A DNA stretch of 12,241 bases from an uncultured Pseudomonadales bacterium (GTDB lineage: Bacteria > Pseudomonadota > Gammaproteobacteria > Pseudomonadales > Cellvibrionaceae), in the NCBI GenBank assembly GCA_938048505.1, contig CALIUX010000135.1, positions 1 to 12,241 on the forward strand, written 5' to 3'. Shown here piece after piece: positions 1-6,921 of the stretch. Every line of letters begins with the position of its first letter. The first letter of the stretch is position 1. A program made the position numbers and the translations under genes. A model generated the notes under the pieces. The model did not search any database, was not told where the DNA came from, and worked only from the letters and a program-made list of their open reading frames with translations.

Positions 1-1112
1 TTGGCGCGGCGTGCACGTGCTTCGCCTAGAGACATACGGCGATTAATTTCTTTAATCGAGGGCAGTTCAAGGCCGGTGCGTTGTTCTATCTCAAGCAGTG
101 TTTCTTGGAGCTTGATGATGTTGTCAGCAACGTTTCTGAGGTTGTCTGAGTAATCACGCTTTTTCTTGATAACGTTGGGTATCCAATCAAGGTTGGTTTC
201 GTTACCCGGGAATTCTTTAATGAATGTCTTGCGCGGCATTTTGCCGTAGCGCATACATTGCATCATCAGGTTGCGTTCGGTTTTACGAACGGTTTGAAGG
301 ATTTCGCGTGCGGCGCCATAAATTGGGTCAAACTGGCGAGGCGGAAGCTTGAAAAAACGAAAGACTTGGCCAAGCTCTTCAAGCGCAATACCGGCATCTT
401 TGCTCATGCGCCCTTTGCTACTGATGATATCGGCAGCTTTGTCGTAGGCTTCTCTTAATTGGGTGAAGCGCTCGCGTGCATATTCTGGATCAATGCCGCC
501 TTCGTTTTCGTCTTCGTCGTCATCATCTTTATCATCTGCTTCTTTTTTGTCTTCAGCGGCTTTTGCTTGAAAGCCTTCTGTAGCGGGAGCAGCAGGATCT
601 TCGGCAGGGTCTAGCCAGCCACTGATGACATCGGCAAGGCGTCTTTCACCTTGCTCGCAGAGCGTATATTCGTCGAGTAGCTTTTTGACTGAATCAGGCC
701 AGAACGCAAGCGAGTGCATAAGCTCGCGCAAGCCTTCTTCGATGCGTTTGGCGATAGCAATTTCACCTTCGCGAGTCAGCAGCTCTACCGTACCCATTTC
801 ACGCATGTACATGCGGACAGGGTCAGTGGTGCGGCCAGCTTCTGTTTCAACAGCAGCGAGTGCAGCAGCAGCTTCAGCGGCGGCAATCTCATCGGGATTG
901 TCGCTGTCATTCATTAACAACTCATCGGCATCGGGTGCGGTTTCAAACACGCGGATGCCCATGTCGTTAATCATTTGAATGATGTCTTCAACCTGATCCG
1001 GATCGGAAATATCCTCAGGGAGGTGATCATTAACTTCGTCGTAAGTGAGGTAACCTTGCTCGCGTCCGCGATTGATAAGGTCTTTGATTCGCGACTGTTT
1101 GTTTTCGCTCAT
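1..1112 (-). CDS. rpoD: RNA polymerase primary sigma factor RpoD (sigma-70), N-terminal part
   Basis: Housekeeping sigma factor that directs RNA polymerase to most promoters. I translated the minus strand from the ATG at 1112-1110; 370 codons are open and the gene runs off the left edge. The start MSENKQSRIKDLINRGREQG and the following YLTYDEVNDHLP are typical of region 1.1. DPVRMYMREMGTVELLTREGE (residues about 98-118) is region 1.2. A long non-conserved region follows and includes an acidic run (DDKDDDDEDENE, near residue 200), as in other gammaproteobacterial sigma-70 proteins. The visible end, INRRMSLGEARARRA, leads into region 2, so regions 2-4 (core binding, -10 and -35 recognition) lie outside the window. 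The gene is 71 bases downstream of dnaG, the usual arrangement. The Shine-Dalgarno is weak (GGA about 8 bases before ATG), and it has its own promoter candidate in the gap. Confidence 0.97.
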   Translation of the reverse strand, partial: MSENKQSRIKDLINRGREQGYLTYDEVNDHLPEDISDPDQVEDIIQMINDMGIRVFETAPDADELLMNDSDNPDEIAAAEAAAALAAVETEAGRTTDPVRMYMREMGTVELLTREGEIAIAKRIEEGLRELMHSLAFWPDSVKKLLDEYTLCEQGERRLADVISGWLDPAEDPAAPATEGFQAKAAEDKKEADDKDDDDEDENEGGIDPEYARERFTQLREAYDKAADIISSKGRMSKDAGIALEELGQVFRFFKLPPRQFDPIYGAAREILQTVRKTERNLMMQCMRYGKMPRKTFIKEFPGNETNLDWIPNVIKKKRDYSDNLRNVADNIIKLQETLLEIEQRTGLELPSIKEINRRMSLGEARARRA

Positions 1113-1157
1113 TAAAGCATCCGTATGACAGATTGTATGAAGGCGGGATAGCCGAAC

Positions 1158-1186
1158 ATTATAACGCTTTTTTTAAATTTTGACTA
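1158..1186 (-). promoter_or_regulatory. Sigma70-type promoter for rpoD, overlapping the dnaG stop codon
   Basis: On the minus strand, TAGTCA (1186-1181, 4 of 6 matches to the -35 consensus) is followed after exactly 17 bases by a perfect TATAAT -10 box (1163-1158). Transcription would start near 1151 and give a leader of about 40 bases before the rpoD ATG. The dnaG stop codon TAG (1186-1184) lies inside the -35 box. Secondary promoters for rpoD inside or just after dnaG are known in E. coli, which supports the reading. No heat-shock (sigma32) motif is evident. The call rests on motif match only. Confidence 0.65.
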
Positions 1187-3196
1187 ACTCGTAGTCGAAA
1201 TGGTTGTGATAAGTTCGATCAGTCGAGCCCGTTCTTTGGATGATAGTTGATTTGGTGGCTTTATTTTGAGTTTGTCGATCTCATTTTGGCGCTTAAGCGC
1301 CTGTGTTTGCTGGGTGATTTTGGCAAAAGCATCGATCAGCTCTTGTCGATCGTTATACCCTTTTGAACGTTTGGCTAAGCTCAAGAGTTGGTTATTAACC
1401 CGCTCAATCAAAAGATTTTGAGCCTGCGTGCCAAAGCGGCCACCCCATGCGCCTATGATGTTGACAAGACTAGGCGCTTCGCGTTCTTTAAGATAAATAA
1501 ATATTTGCTCAAGTTCTTGCGCTTCTTCGCTCTCTAGCATGTCGGGCAGAGTTGTTTCATGCGCCAGCGCTGGATTTTCTAGCAGGAGTGCAATGGCAAG
1601 ATCGATAGGCCCTTGCTGTAGGTTGTTTCTTTTTTCAGTCGGGGTTGCTTGATCAAGCGTGATTTCATTTTGCTGAGGGCTATTTCTTTCTATTGCAGAG
1701 GCTGTCTCGGCCCCAAAGCTTGCTTCCGCTTCAAAAGCGTTCTGGGTTGAAGGGGGCGTGAATGAGCTGTTTTGTTGCGATGCTTGAGCGGGCGGGGCGC
1801 TAGAATACTGTTCGCTGGGTTGCTCTGCTTTAGCTTCTGGCGCCAATCGTGGCGCGGGTTCGCTGATCAGCTCCTGTAAAATCTCTTGGTTTAACCCCGT
1901 GCGCTGAGCAAGCAGTTCGAACATGAGTTCGCGGTATACGCTCTTGGGGAGTTTGTGTAGCAGTGGCGCGGCCAGCTTACTCAGGCGTGCTTTGCCACTC
2001 ATGGTTTGAATGTCTAGCCCTTCGCTGAGTGCACTAAAAAAGAACTCTTCGAGTGGTGTGCCGCGTTTAATGAGTTCATTAAAGCGTTCATGGCCAATTT
2101 GTCTGATGAGTGTATCGGGGTCTTGGCCTTCAGGTAAAAATAAAAACTTAATTTGGTAGCCATCTACCATCACTGGCAAGCTGTTTTCGAGTGCGCGTTT
2201 TGCGGCAGTACGACCAGCTTTGTCGCCATCAAAACAAAAAACAACGGTGTTGGTGTATTTGAATGCAAGCTTAAGGTGTTCTTCGCCACAGGCTGTGCCT
2301 AATGTAGCAACGGCATTGCGAATACCGTATTGCGCCAGAGCAATAACATCCATATACCCCTCAACCACCAGCAAGCTGGTTAGTTCCCGATGGGCTTGCC
2401 TTGCTTGATAAAGCCCGTAAAGCTCTTTGCCTTTATAAAATACGGGTGTTTCAGGCGAGTTAAGGTACTTGGGGCCAGAGCCTTTGATCTTTTTGCCGTC
2501 TGGCCCTACGCGATTCTCTTCGCCTAGAACACGTCCGCCAAAACCGATGGTGCGCCCGCGAATATCCAGTATAGGGAACATAATGCGCTGCCGAAAACGG
2601 TCGTAGCGCTTATTGTCTTCTTCGTGTTCGATCACCATGCCGGTGGTGGTCAGTGCTTTGCGGTCGGCTGCGTCGGTACCGAGTTTGGTGAGTAGGTTGT
2701 CCCATCCTTTGGGTGCATAGCCCAGCTTGAAATCTTTGGCTATTTGGCCCGACAGCCCCCTTTCTTTTAAATATTTAATGGCTTTTTGGCGGTCGGGGTG
2801 TTCTTTGAGGTGGTCGATAAAGTAGGTGGCGCATTTATCTAAAAGCGCATAAAGGCTCTTGAAGTCTTGCTTGGGGCGCCCGTTACTTTTTTTGGGGTCT
2901 TCTTTTGGCACTTGCATACCGGCATTGCTTGCCAGCATTTCAATGGAGTCGACAAAGCTGACTTTATCGAAGTCCATAACAAAGCCAATGGCATTGCCCG
3001 TCGCGCCACAACCAAAGCAATAGTAAAACTGTTTATCTTGGCTAACTGTAAACGAAGGTGTTTTTTCGTTATGAAACGGGCAGCATGCTGAATAGTTCTT
3101 GCCCGTTTTTTTGAGCTTAACGCGTTTATCGACAACATCAACAATGTCGATTCGGTTAATCAAATCATCAATAAAGGGCTGTGGAATACGGCTCAT
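1184..3196 (-). CDS. dnaG: DNA primase DnaG
   Basis: Synthesises the RNA primers for chromosomal replication and is recruited by the replicative helicase DnaB. The ATG at 3196-3194 gives MSRIPQPFIDDLINRIDIVD, the conserved DnaG start, and a protein of 670 residues. The same frame is open back to a TTG at 3253, but that extension does not resemble the family. The N-terminal CHC2 zinc finger shows C39, H42, C60 and C63 (CPFHNEKTPSF, YYCFGCG). The TOPRIM catalytic core has E279 (VVEGYMDVIAL) and the metal-binding D323-G-D325 (CFDGDKAG). A Gln/Ser/Pro-rich linker at roughly residues 455-535 precedes the C-terminal helicase-binding domain. No clear Shine-Dalgarno is visible before the ATG. The gene lies between yqeY and rpoD in the canonical macromolecular-synthesis order. 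The stop codon TAG overlaps the rpoD promoter. Confidence 0.98.
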   Translation of the reverse strand: MSRIPQPFIDDLINRIDIVDVVDKRVKLKKTGKNYSACCPFHNEKTPSFTVSQDKQFYYCFGCGATGNAIGFVMDFDKVSFVDSIEMLASNAGMQVPKEDPKKSNGRPKQDFKSLYALLDKCATYFIDHLKEHPDRQKAIKYLKERGLSGQIAKDFKLGYAPKGWDNLLTKLGTDAADRKALTTTGMVIEHEEDNKRYDRFRQRIMFPILDIRGRTIGFGGRVLGEENRVGPDGKKIKGSGPKYLNSPETPVFYKGKELYGLYQARQAHRELTSLLVVEGYMDVIALAQYGIRNAVATLGTACGEEHLKLAFKYTNTVVFCFDGDKAGRTAAKRALENSLPVMVDGYQIKFLFLPEGQDPDTLIRQIGHERFNELIKRGTPLEEFFFSALSEGLDIQTMSGKARLSKLAAPLLHKLPKSVYRELMFELLAQRTGLNQEILQELISEPAPRLAPEAKAEQPSEQYSSAPPAQASQQNSSFTPPSTQNAFEAEASFGAETASAIERNSPQQNEITLDQATPTEKRNNLQQGPIDLAIALLLENPALAHETTLPDMLESEEAQELEQIFIYLKEREAPSLVNIIGAWGGRFGTQAQNLLIERVNNQLLSLAKRSKGYNDRQELIDAFAKITQQTQALKRQNEIDKLKIKPPNQLSSKERARLIELITTISTTS

Positions 3197-3485
3197 ATGC
3201 AGGGATGGCAGTTTGGGGTTGTAGCCGGCACATTGAAGTAGGGCGCTGGGCAATTACGCGCTTTGTGTTGCGCACGCGTTGAGCTTGGTGTGTTGATGAG
3301 TGTGTTAATAATACAGTGTAGCGAATTTACTGCTGAAGAAATACTATGCTGTCGAAAGTCTTAATGCTTTGCTAGTTTGTATATGCGCTTGGCTCAAATG
3401 GCTGCAGTGCAATCAATTGATAGAAGTATAAAGTTAAGCAGCAGATAAAAAGTGACAGCTAAATGTGGTAGCAAAAAATCGAGGT
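3197..3485 (-). other. 289-base non-coding gap between yqeY and dnaG
   Basis: No gene is recognisable here on either strand. The gap is longer than expected for tightly coupled genes, so dnaG may have a promoter of its own. The best -10-like element on the minus strand is TATTAT at 3313-3308, about 110 bases before the dnaG ATG. Its -35 region (TCAGCA) is poor. A run of six T residues on the minus strand follows the yqeY stop (about 3479-3474), but only a 3-bp stem precedes it, so it is not a convincing terminator. Confidence 0.5.
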
Positions 3486-3935
3486 TTAGCCTTGTAGAGC
3501 TGCCTTTATAAGCTTGCTTACTGCGCCCATATCAGCACGACCTTGCATCTTAGGCTTGAGTTGGCCCATCACTTTCCCCATGTCGCCCATGCCTTGGGCC
3601 TGAGTGGATGATATAGCCTCTTGGATAAGGGATTGTATTTCAGCTTCAGTCAGTGCCTGAGGAAGAAAGTCTTTAATAACACTGATTTCAAATGCTTCAA
3701 TGGTGGCAAGGTCATCACGACCTGCATCCTTATATTGCGTTTCGGCATCACGACGTTGTTTTGTCATTTTGTCGAGTATGACTAATACACGAGCATCATC
3801 AACTTCAATGCGTTCATCGACTTCAATGCGCTTGAACTCTGCTGTGATCATACGGAGCACACTTAAGCGCTCCTTCTCTTTTGCTCGCATTGCATCTTTG
3901 ACTGCAGAGGTAATCGTTTTTTTGATCTCACTCAT
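3486..3935 (-). CDS. yqeY: GatB/YqeY domain protein
   Basis: A 149-residue soluble protein of the GatB/YqeY family, the normal length. The family resembles the tRNA-binding tail domain of the GatB subunit of the Glu-tRNA(Gln)/Asp-tRNA(Asn) amidotransferase, but free-standing YqeY proteins have no established reaction. Family marks are an N-terminal helical part with LSVLRMITAEFKRIEVDER and KMTKQRRDAETQY, and the C-terminal motif GDMGKVMGQLKPKMQGRADM followed by GAVSKLIK. The ATG at 3935-3933 gives the usual start; a weak GGA/AAG-type Shine-Dalgarno lies upstream. The position between rpsU and dnaG is the common one in Pseudomonas-like gammaproteobacteria and suggests cotranscription with rpsU, although a stem-loop sits in the 160-base gap. 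Confidence 0.93.
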   Translation of the reverse strand: MSEIKKTITSAVKDAMRAKEKERLSVLRMITAEFKRIEVDERIEVDDARVLVILDKMTKQRRDAETQYKDAGRDDLATIEAFEISVIKDFLPQALTEAEIQSLIQEAISSTQAQGMGDMGKVMGQLKPKMQGRADMGAVSKLIKAALQG

Positions 3936-4000
3936 ATTCGCTTATCCGGTTAGGGGTCGATATCAATCAAGACGTAATTGTTTACGGCAAAATAGAACTT

Positions 4001-4022
4001 GGCTAGCGCTGATTCGCTAGCC
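4001..4022 (-). other. Stem-loop in the rpsU-yqeY intergenic region
   Basis: A perfect inverted repeat, GGCTAGCG - 6 bases - CGCTAGCC, lies about 75 bases after the rpsU stop and 66 bases before yqeY. On the minus strand it is followed by AAGTTCTATTTTG, with no proper U tract, so it is not a classical intrinsic terminator. An RNA-processing site, an attenuator or a 3'-end stabiliser of the very abundant rpsU mRNA would fit, by analogy with processing and termination signals known between rpsU and dnaG in E. coli. The role is inference. Confidence 0.5.
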
Positions 4023-4095
4023 GTCTAACGCATTATGCTTTAGTGTGCTTACGCTTTATTTATATTGTGCAAGCGTTACAACTAAAGAAAAGCGA

Positions 4096-4311
4096 TTAAT
4101 ACATGCGTTGGAATTTACGGTTCTCACGAGAAACTTTTTTGGCGTGACGCTTAACGGCAGCAGCGGCTTTACGCTTACGTACAGTAGTGGGCTTCTCATA
4201 GCACTCACGGCGACGAACTTCTGCTAAAACACCTGCTTTTTCGCAAGAGCGCTTAAAGCGACGAAGAGCAATATCGAAGGGCTCGTTTTCTTTCAGTTTT
4301 ACTGAAGGCAT
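4096..4311 (-). CDS. rpsU: 30S ribosomal protein bS21
   Basis: Small basic protein of the 30S subunit that sits near the anti-Shine-Dalgarno end of 16S rRNA and aids mRNA binding during initiation. The 71-residue product begins [20 protein letters not shown], the diagnostic bS21 start, has [21 protein letters not shown] in the middle and a Lys/Arg-rich tail ending in NRKFQRMY. The length equals the family norm. AGG with a 7-base spacer before the ATG (4311-4309) is a good ribosome binding site. It is the first gene of the minus-strand cluster rpsU-yqeY-dnaG-rpoD and is divergent from tsaD. Its predicted leader is long (about 125 bases) and structured. Confidence 0.98.
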   Translation of the reverse strand: MPSVKLKENEPFDIALRRFKRSCEKAGVLAEVRRRECYEKPTTVRKRKAAAAVKRHAKKVSRENRKFQRMY

Positions 4312-4344
4312 AAATCTACCTGTCTAAATTTGAGTCGTTATAGC

Positions 4345-4378
4345 GCTCTGTTCTTAGCAATTTGCTGCTAGGCAGAGC
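4345..4378 (-). promoter_or_regulatory. Two-tier hairpin in the rpsU 5' leader
   Basis: On the minus strand the leader can fold as GCTCTG - CC - TAGCA - GCAAAT - TGCTA - AGAA - CAGAGC: a 6-bp outer stem, an internal loop and a 5-bp inner stem with a hexaloop. It ends 33 bases before the rpsU ATG. Many ribosomal protein mRNAs bind their own product in the leader, so an autoregulatory element is possible. This is inferred from base pairing alone. Confidence 0.4.
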
Positions 4379-4442
4379 ATTTAAAGGCTGTGTCTTGAGT
4401 CGGTTCGATCAAGTTTTGCACAGTGGTTTTCAAGGGGCCGCA

Positions 4443-4471
4443 ATTCTATACAGTTGTGACGCCGCCTGCAA
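4443..4471 (-). promoter_or_regulatory. Candidate rpsU promoter
   Basis: On the minus strand TTGCAG (4471-4466, three consensus matches) is followed after 17 bases by TAGAAT (4448-4443, five of six matches). The predicted leader is about 125 bases. The spacer contains one copy of the 11-bp repeat GTCACAACTGT. The -35 box is weak, so this is a moderate call. Confidence 0.4.
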
Positions 4472-4495
4472 CGTTTAATTGTGGACAGTTGTGAC
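4450..4495. repeat. Pair of 11-bp direct repeats (ACAGTTGTGAC)
   Basis: ACAGTTGTGAC occurs at 4450-4460 and again at 4485-4495, 35 bases apart. The first copy lies between the -35 and -10 of the candidate rpsU promoter and the second just upstream of the -35. TTGTGAC resembles a CRP half-site, but no palindromic full site is present. The placement fits binding sites for a regulator of rpsU; the regulator is unknown. Confidence 0.6.
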
Positions 4496-4564
4496 CCTTT
4501 GCGCTAGGGCGCAAAAGACATGGAGAATATAGAGGCCGAGGGGTAGAATTGTCGGCTTGCTGCG

Positions 4565-4592
4565 TTGACCCTTGATCGCCTTAGATTATATG
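4565..4592 (+). promoter_or_regulatory. Candidate tsaD promoter
   Basis: TTGACC (4565-4570, five of six matches) is followed after 16 bases by TATATG (4587-4592, four of six). Transcription would start near 4600, about 57 bases before the tsaD start codon. It is the best-matching plus-strand promoter in the divergent gap and would serve tsaD and possibly folB-folK. Confidence 0.45.
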
Positions 4593-4656
4593 GGTTTTAC
4601 ACTAAAAGAATTGGTGCCCTACATGACTGATTCTCGAATATGATTGGCTCTTGAAT

Positions 4657-5694
4657 ATGTTAGTTCTCGGTATTGAAACCTCTTGCGATGAAACCGGTGT
4701 GGCGCTTTATGATGCCTCACGCGGGTTACTCGCCCATCGCTTGTTCAGCCAAATTGCATTGCATGCCGAATATGGTGGCGTTGTGCCCGAGCTGGCTTCG
4801 CGTGACCATATTCGTAAACTCTTACCGTTGATCGATGAGGTTATCGTTGATGCGGGCGTCACAGCGCAAGACATTGACGCAGTGGCTTACACCAAAGGCC
4901 CAGGATTAATCGGCGCACTGTTAGTGGGGGCTTGCACCGGACGCGCATTGGCGCTGGGCTGGGGAGTACCAGCCATCGGTGTGCATCACATGGAGGGGCA
5001 CCTTTTAGCGCCCCAGTTGGAAGCAGCACCCCCTGATTACCCTTTTGTAGCGCTTTTAGTATCTGGCGGCCACACTCAATTAATAGAAGTTAAAGCATTG
5101 GGCGAATATACCTTACTCGGTGAATCGCTTGATGATGCGGCAGGTGAAGCCTTTGATAAAGCCGCAAAAATGCTCGATTTAGATTACCCCGGTGGCCCTC
5201 GCTTAGCAGTGTTGGCTGAGGGGGGGCAAGCAGATCGCTTTCGTTTTCCGCGTCCCATGTGTGATCGTCCGGGCCTAGATTTTAGCTTTAGTGGTCTGAA
5301 GACGTTCACACTCAATACCGTCACCAAGCATGCTCAGACTGATGGTTTGCCTGATGACCAAACCTGTTCTGATATTGCGTATGCCTTTCAAGAAGCCGTT
5401 GCAGATACATTAGTTATTAAGTGCCGTAGAGCATTGGAGCAAACTGGTTTAAAGCGATTGGTTGTCGCGGGGGGTGTTTCGGCCAATACGCGTTTGCGTG
5501 AAAAGCTAGAGATAGCTCTATCTAAGATAGGTGCTAACGTTTTTTATGCTCGGCATGAGTTTTGTACTGATAACGGTGCGATGATTGCCTATGCGGGCTG
5601 TCAGAGATTATTAGCTGATCAGCAAGAGCCTCTGCAAGTGACCGTGAGGCCGCGGTGGCCTATGACTGAGTTACAAGGTTTGGGTGTGAGCTAA
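4657..5694 (+). CDS. tsaD: tRNA N6-threonylcarbamoyladenosine transferase TsaD
   Basis: Transfers the threonylcarbamoyl group from TC-AMP to A37 of tRNAs that read ANN codons, working with TsaB and TsaE. The 345-residue product starts [19 protein letters not shown], as in the family (formerly Gcp/YgjD). The metal-binding histidines H111 and H115 lie in [39 protein letters not shown], the DFSFSGLK segment and [11 protein letters not shown] complete the ASKHA-fold ATPase signature. The ATG at 4657 is chosen because it matches orthologues; an in-frame TTG two codons upstream (4651) is possible. No Shine-Dalgarno is evident, so initiation may be weak. It is divergent from rpsU, a classic arrangement, and followed after 29 bases by folB. 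plsY, often found in this neighbourhood, is not here. Confidence 0.97.
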   Translation: MLVLGIETSCDETGVALYDASRGLLAHRLFSQIALHAEYGGVVPELASRDHIRKLLPLIDEVIVDAGVTAQDIDAVAYTKGPGLIGALLVGACTGRALALGWGVPAIGVHHMEGHLLAPQLEAAPPDYPFVALLVSGGHTQLIEVKALGEYTLLGESLDDAAGEAFDKAAKMLDLDYPGGPRLAVLAEGGQADRFRFPRPMCDRPGLDFSFSGLKTFTLNTVTKHAQTDGLPDDQTCSDIAYAFQEAVADTLVIKCRRALEQTGLKRLVVAGGVSANTRLREKLEIALSKIGANVFYARHEFCTDNGAMIAYAGCQRLLADQQEPLQVTVRPRWPMTELQGLGVS

Positions 5695-5723
5695 TGCGTT
5701 ATACCCAGGAAACAATGTAAACC

Positions 5724-6083
5724 ATGACAGATACAGTATTTATTAAAGGGTTGAAGACGAACGGCATAATCGGCGTGTTCGAATGGGAAAGAGAAGTACG
5801 CCAGTCACTGTATATTGATGTGACGATGTCAGTCGATATTTCTCAGGCAGCATTAACTGATGATTTACGTCATACCCTCGATTACAAGGCTATTACCGAT
5901 ATGATTCGTGACTTTGTGGCCAATACGCAATTTCAGCTCATTGAAACGTTGGCAGATAAGCTGGCAGAAAAAATTCAATTTGATTTTCATGTTGTATGGT
6001 TGCAGCTAACGGTTCATAAACCTGGGGCGATTGCAGATGCTGATGATGTGGGGATATCGATCGAACGTGGAGAAAAACCTTAA
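5724..6083 (+). CDS. folB: Dihydroneopterin aldolase FolB
   Basis: Cleaves 7,8-dihydroneopterin to 6-hydroxymethyl-7,8-dihydropterin and glycolaldehyde in folate biosynthesis. The 119-residue protein has the family length. Residues matching the active site of characterised enzymes are E22 (GVFEWER), Y54 (LDYKAI), E74 (LIETLAD) and the catalytic K99 (HKPGAI); the end VGISIERGEKP is also typical. Immediately upstream, an AGGA at 5707-5710 precedes a start-stop pair ATG-TAA (5715-5720), in frame with and 9 bases before the real ATG; neither start has ideal spacing from the AGGA. The last base of the stop codon is the first base of the folK start (TAATG), which suggests translational coupling of two consecutive pathway steps. 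Confidence 0.95.
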   Translation: MTDTVFIKGLKTNGIIGVFEWEREVRQSLYIDVTMSVDISQAALTDDLRHTLDYKAITDMIRDFVANTQFQLIETLADKLAEKIQFDFHVVWLQLTVHKPGAIADADDVGISIERGEKP

Positions 6084-6574
6084 TGGCTTTTGTATTACTT
6101 GGCCTAGGTAGCAATCAAAACGCTGCCAAAACATTTGCTAGTGCCATCAAATGCTTAAAGGCATATTTTGGTGATGTTGTGCTATCCCCAGTTTATGAAA
6201 GTGAGGCCGTAGGTTTTAAAGGCGATAACTTCCTTAATATGGTCGTTGAAGTACAAACGGATCTGTCTGTAGGTGATCTTTTAGCGTTGCTGAAAAAAAT
6301 AGAAGATACCCATGGCCGAGATCGCTCAAAACCAAAGTTCTCGGGCAGAACACTTGATATTGATATATTAGTTTATGACGATATTGTGGGCGAAGTTGAT
6401 GGTGTTTTGTTGCCGCGAGACGAGATCTTAGTTAATGCATTTGTACTAAAACCGTTATCGGACGCATGGCCTGATCTTTTGCACCCTGAGCAAAAAAAAT
6501 CATATCGCTCCTTATGGCAGCAATATGACAAAAATAAGCAGCGACTATGGCCATTTGAACTGCCGAACTTCTAG
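6083..6574 (+). CDS. folK: 6-hydroxymethyl-7,8-dihydropterin pyrophosphokinase (FolK/HPPK family)
   Basis: Transfers pyrophosphate from ATP to the FolB product to give the substrate of dihydropteroate synthase. The 163-residue sequence has the glycine-rich start LLGLGSN, the pterin-binding segment SPVYESEAVGFKGDNFLN, and RTLDIDILVYDD containing the magnesium-binding D92 and D94. The loop before that motif reads HGRDRSKPKFSGRTLDIDIL, without the RWGPR form common in canonical HPPK. It may therefore be the second, FolB-linked FolK-like protein found in Pseudomonas-type genomes, with the canonical copy elsewhere (often near panB). It overlaps folB by one base and has GGAG 10 bases before its ATG. 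A hairpin begins two bases after its stop codon. Confidence 0.9.
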   Translation: MAFVLLGLGSNQNAAKTFASAIKCLKAYFGDVVLSPVYESEAVGFKGDNFLNMVVEVQTDLSVGDLLALLKKIEDTHGRDRSKPKFSGRTLDIDILVYDDIVGEVDGVLLPRDEILVNAFVLKPLSDAWPDLLHPEQKKSYRSLWQQYDKNKQRLWPFELPNF

Positions 6575-6575
6575 G

Positions 6576-6615
6576 AGCACGGTTAGAAGCTGTATTCTGT
6601 CATAACGGTGCTTTT
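6576..6615 (+). terminator. Probable intrinsic terminator of tsaD-folB-folK
   Basis: AGCACGGTTA (6576-6585) can pair with TAACGGTGCT (6603-6612), ten positions with one G-G mismatch and a 17-base loop, followed directly by TTTT. It starts two bases after the folK stop. The long loop and short T run make it a moderate terminator. The same left arm, as GGAGCAC (6574-6580), can instead pair with GTGCTCC (6619-6625), so two alternative folds exist. Confidence 0.5.
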
Positions 6616-6921
6616 CCTGTGCTCCAAACCCTGACTGAGTTCGTATTCTTTACTCATTGTACTCTGGCGAGTTGTAATAGAGTGTAATATATCCGCTTAA
6701 TAGGCCCTTTTGAGGCGAGTAGAACACTTTTCATCAGTAAGCAAGGTGATTTTGCTGAATTTAATAGTAATATATGTCACCGCAATCATTGATCGCGTAC
6801 TTTAAGCTTAATTCTGACCCATTAGTCAGGTCTTACATGAGATAATGATGGCTAGATGAATATGTCTAGCGTGACCTAGCAAAGACCTTGCTGAGTACCC
6901 TCTTTATCTGAATGAAAAAGG

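Larger units (their letters stand above)
4312..4656. other. Divergent rpsU/tsaD intergenic region
   Basis: A 345-base non-coding stretch serving two divergent transcription units. It holds, from rpsU towards tsaD: a two-tier hairpin in the rpsU leader (4345-4378); a candidate rpsU promoter (4443-4471) overlapped by one of two copies of an 11-bp direct repeat (4450-4460, 4485-4495); a small inverted repeat TTTGCGC-TAGG-GCGCAAA (4498-4515); a candidate tsaD promoter (4565-4592); and a six-codon reading frame (4623-4643) just before tsaD. No tRNA or further gene is visible. Confidence 0.6.

Noticed and set aside
625..978. 117-residue plus-strand reading frame rich in Ser/Ala
   Set aside because: It is the antisense of the conserved rpoD coding sequence and has low-complexity composition typical of a shadow frame.
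3197..3253. N-terminal extension of DnaG from a TTG codon
   Set aside because: DnaG similarity begins exactly at the ATG at 3196 (MSRIPQPF); the extra 19 residues are not family-like.
3802..3830. Tandem duplication in yqeY (ACTTCAATGCG twice, 18 bases apart)
   Set aside because: It encodes IEVDERIEVDD, and the family normally has a similar EVDER-IE-D stretch at this point, so this is ordinary sequence and not an insertion.
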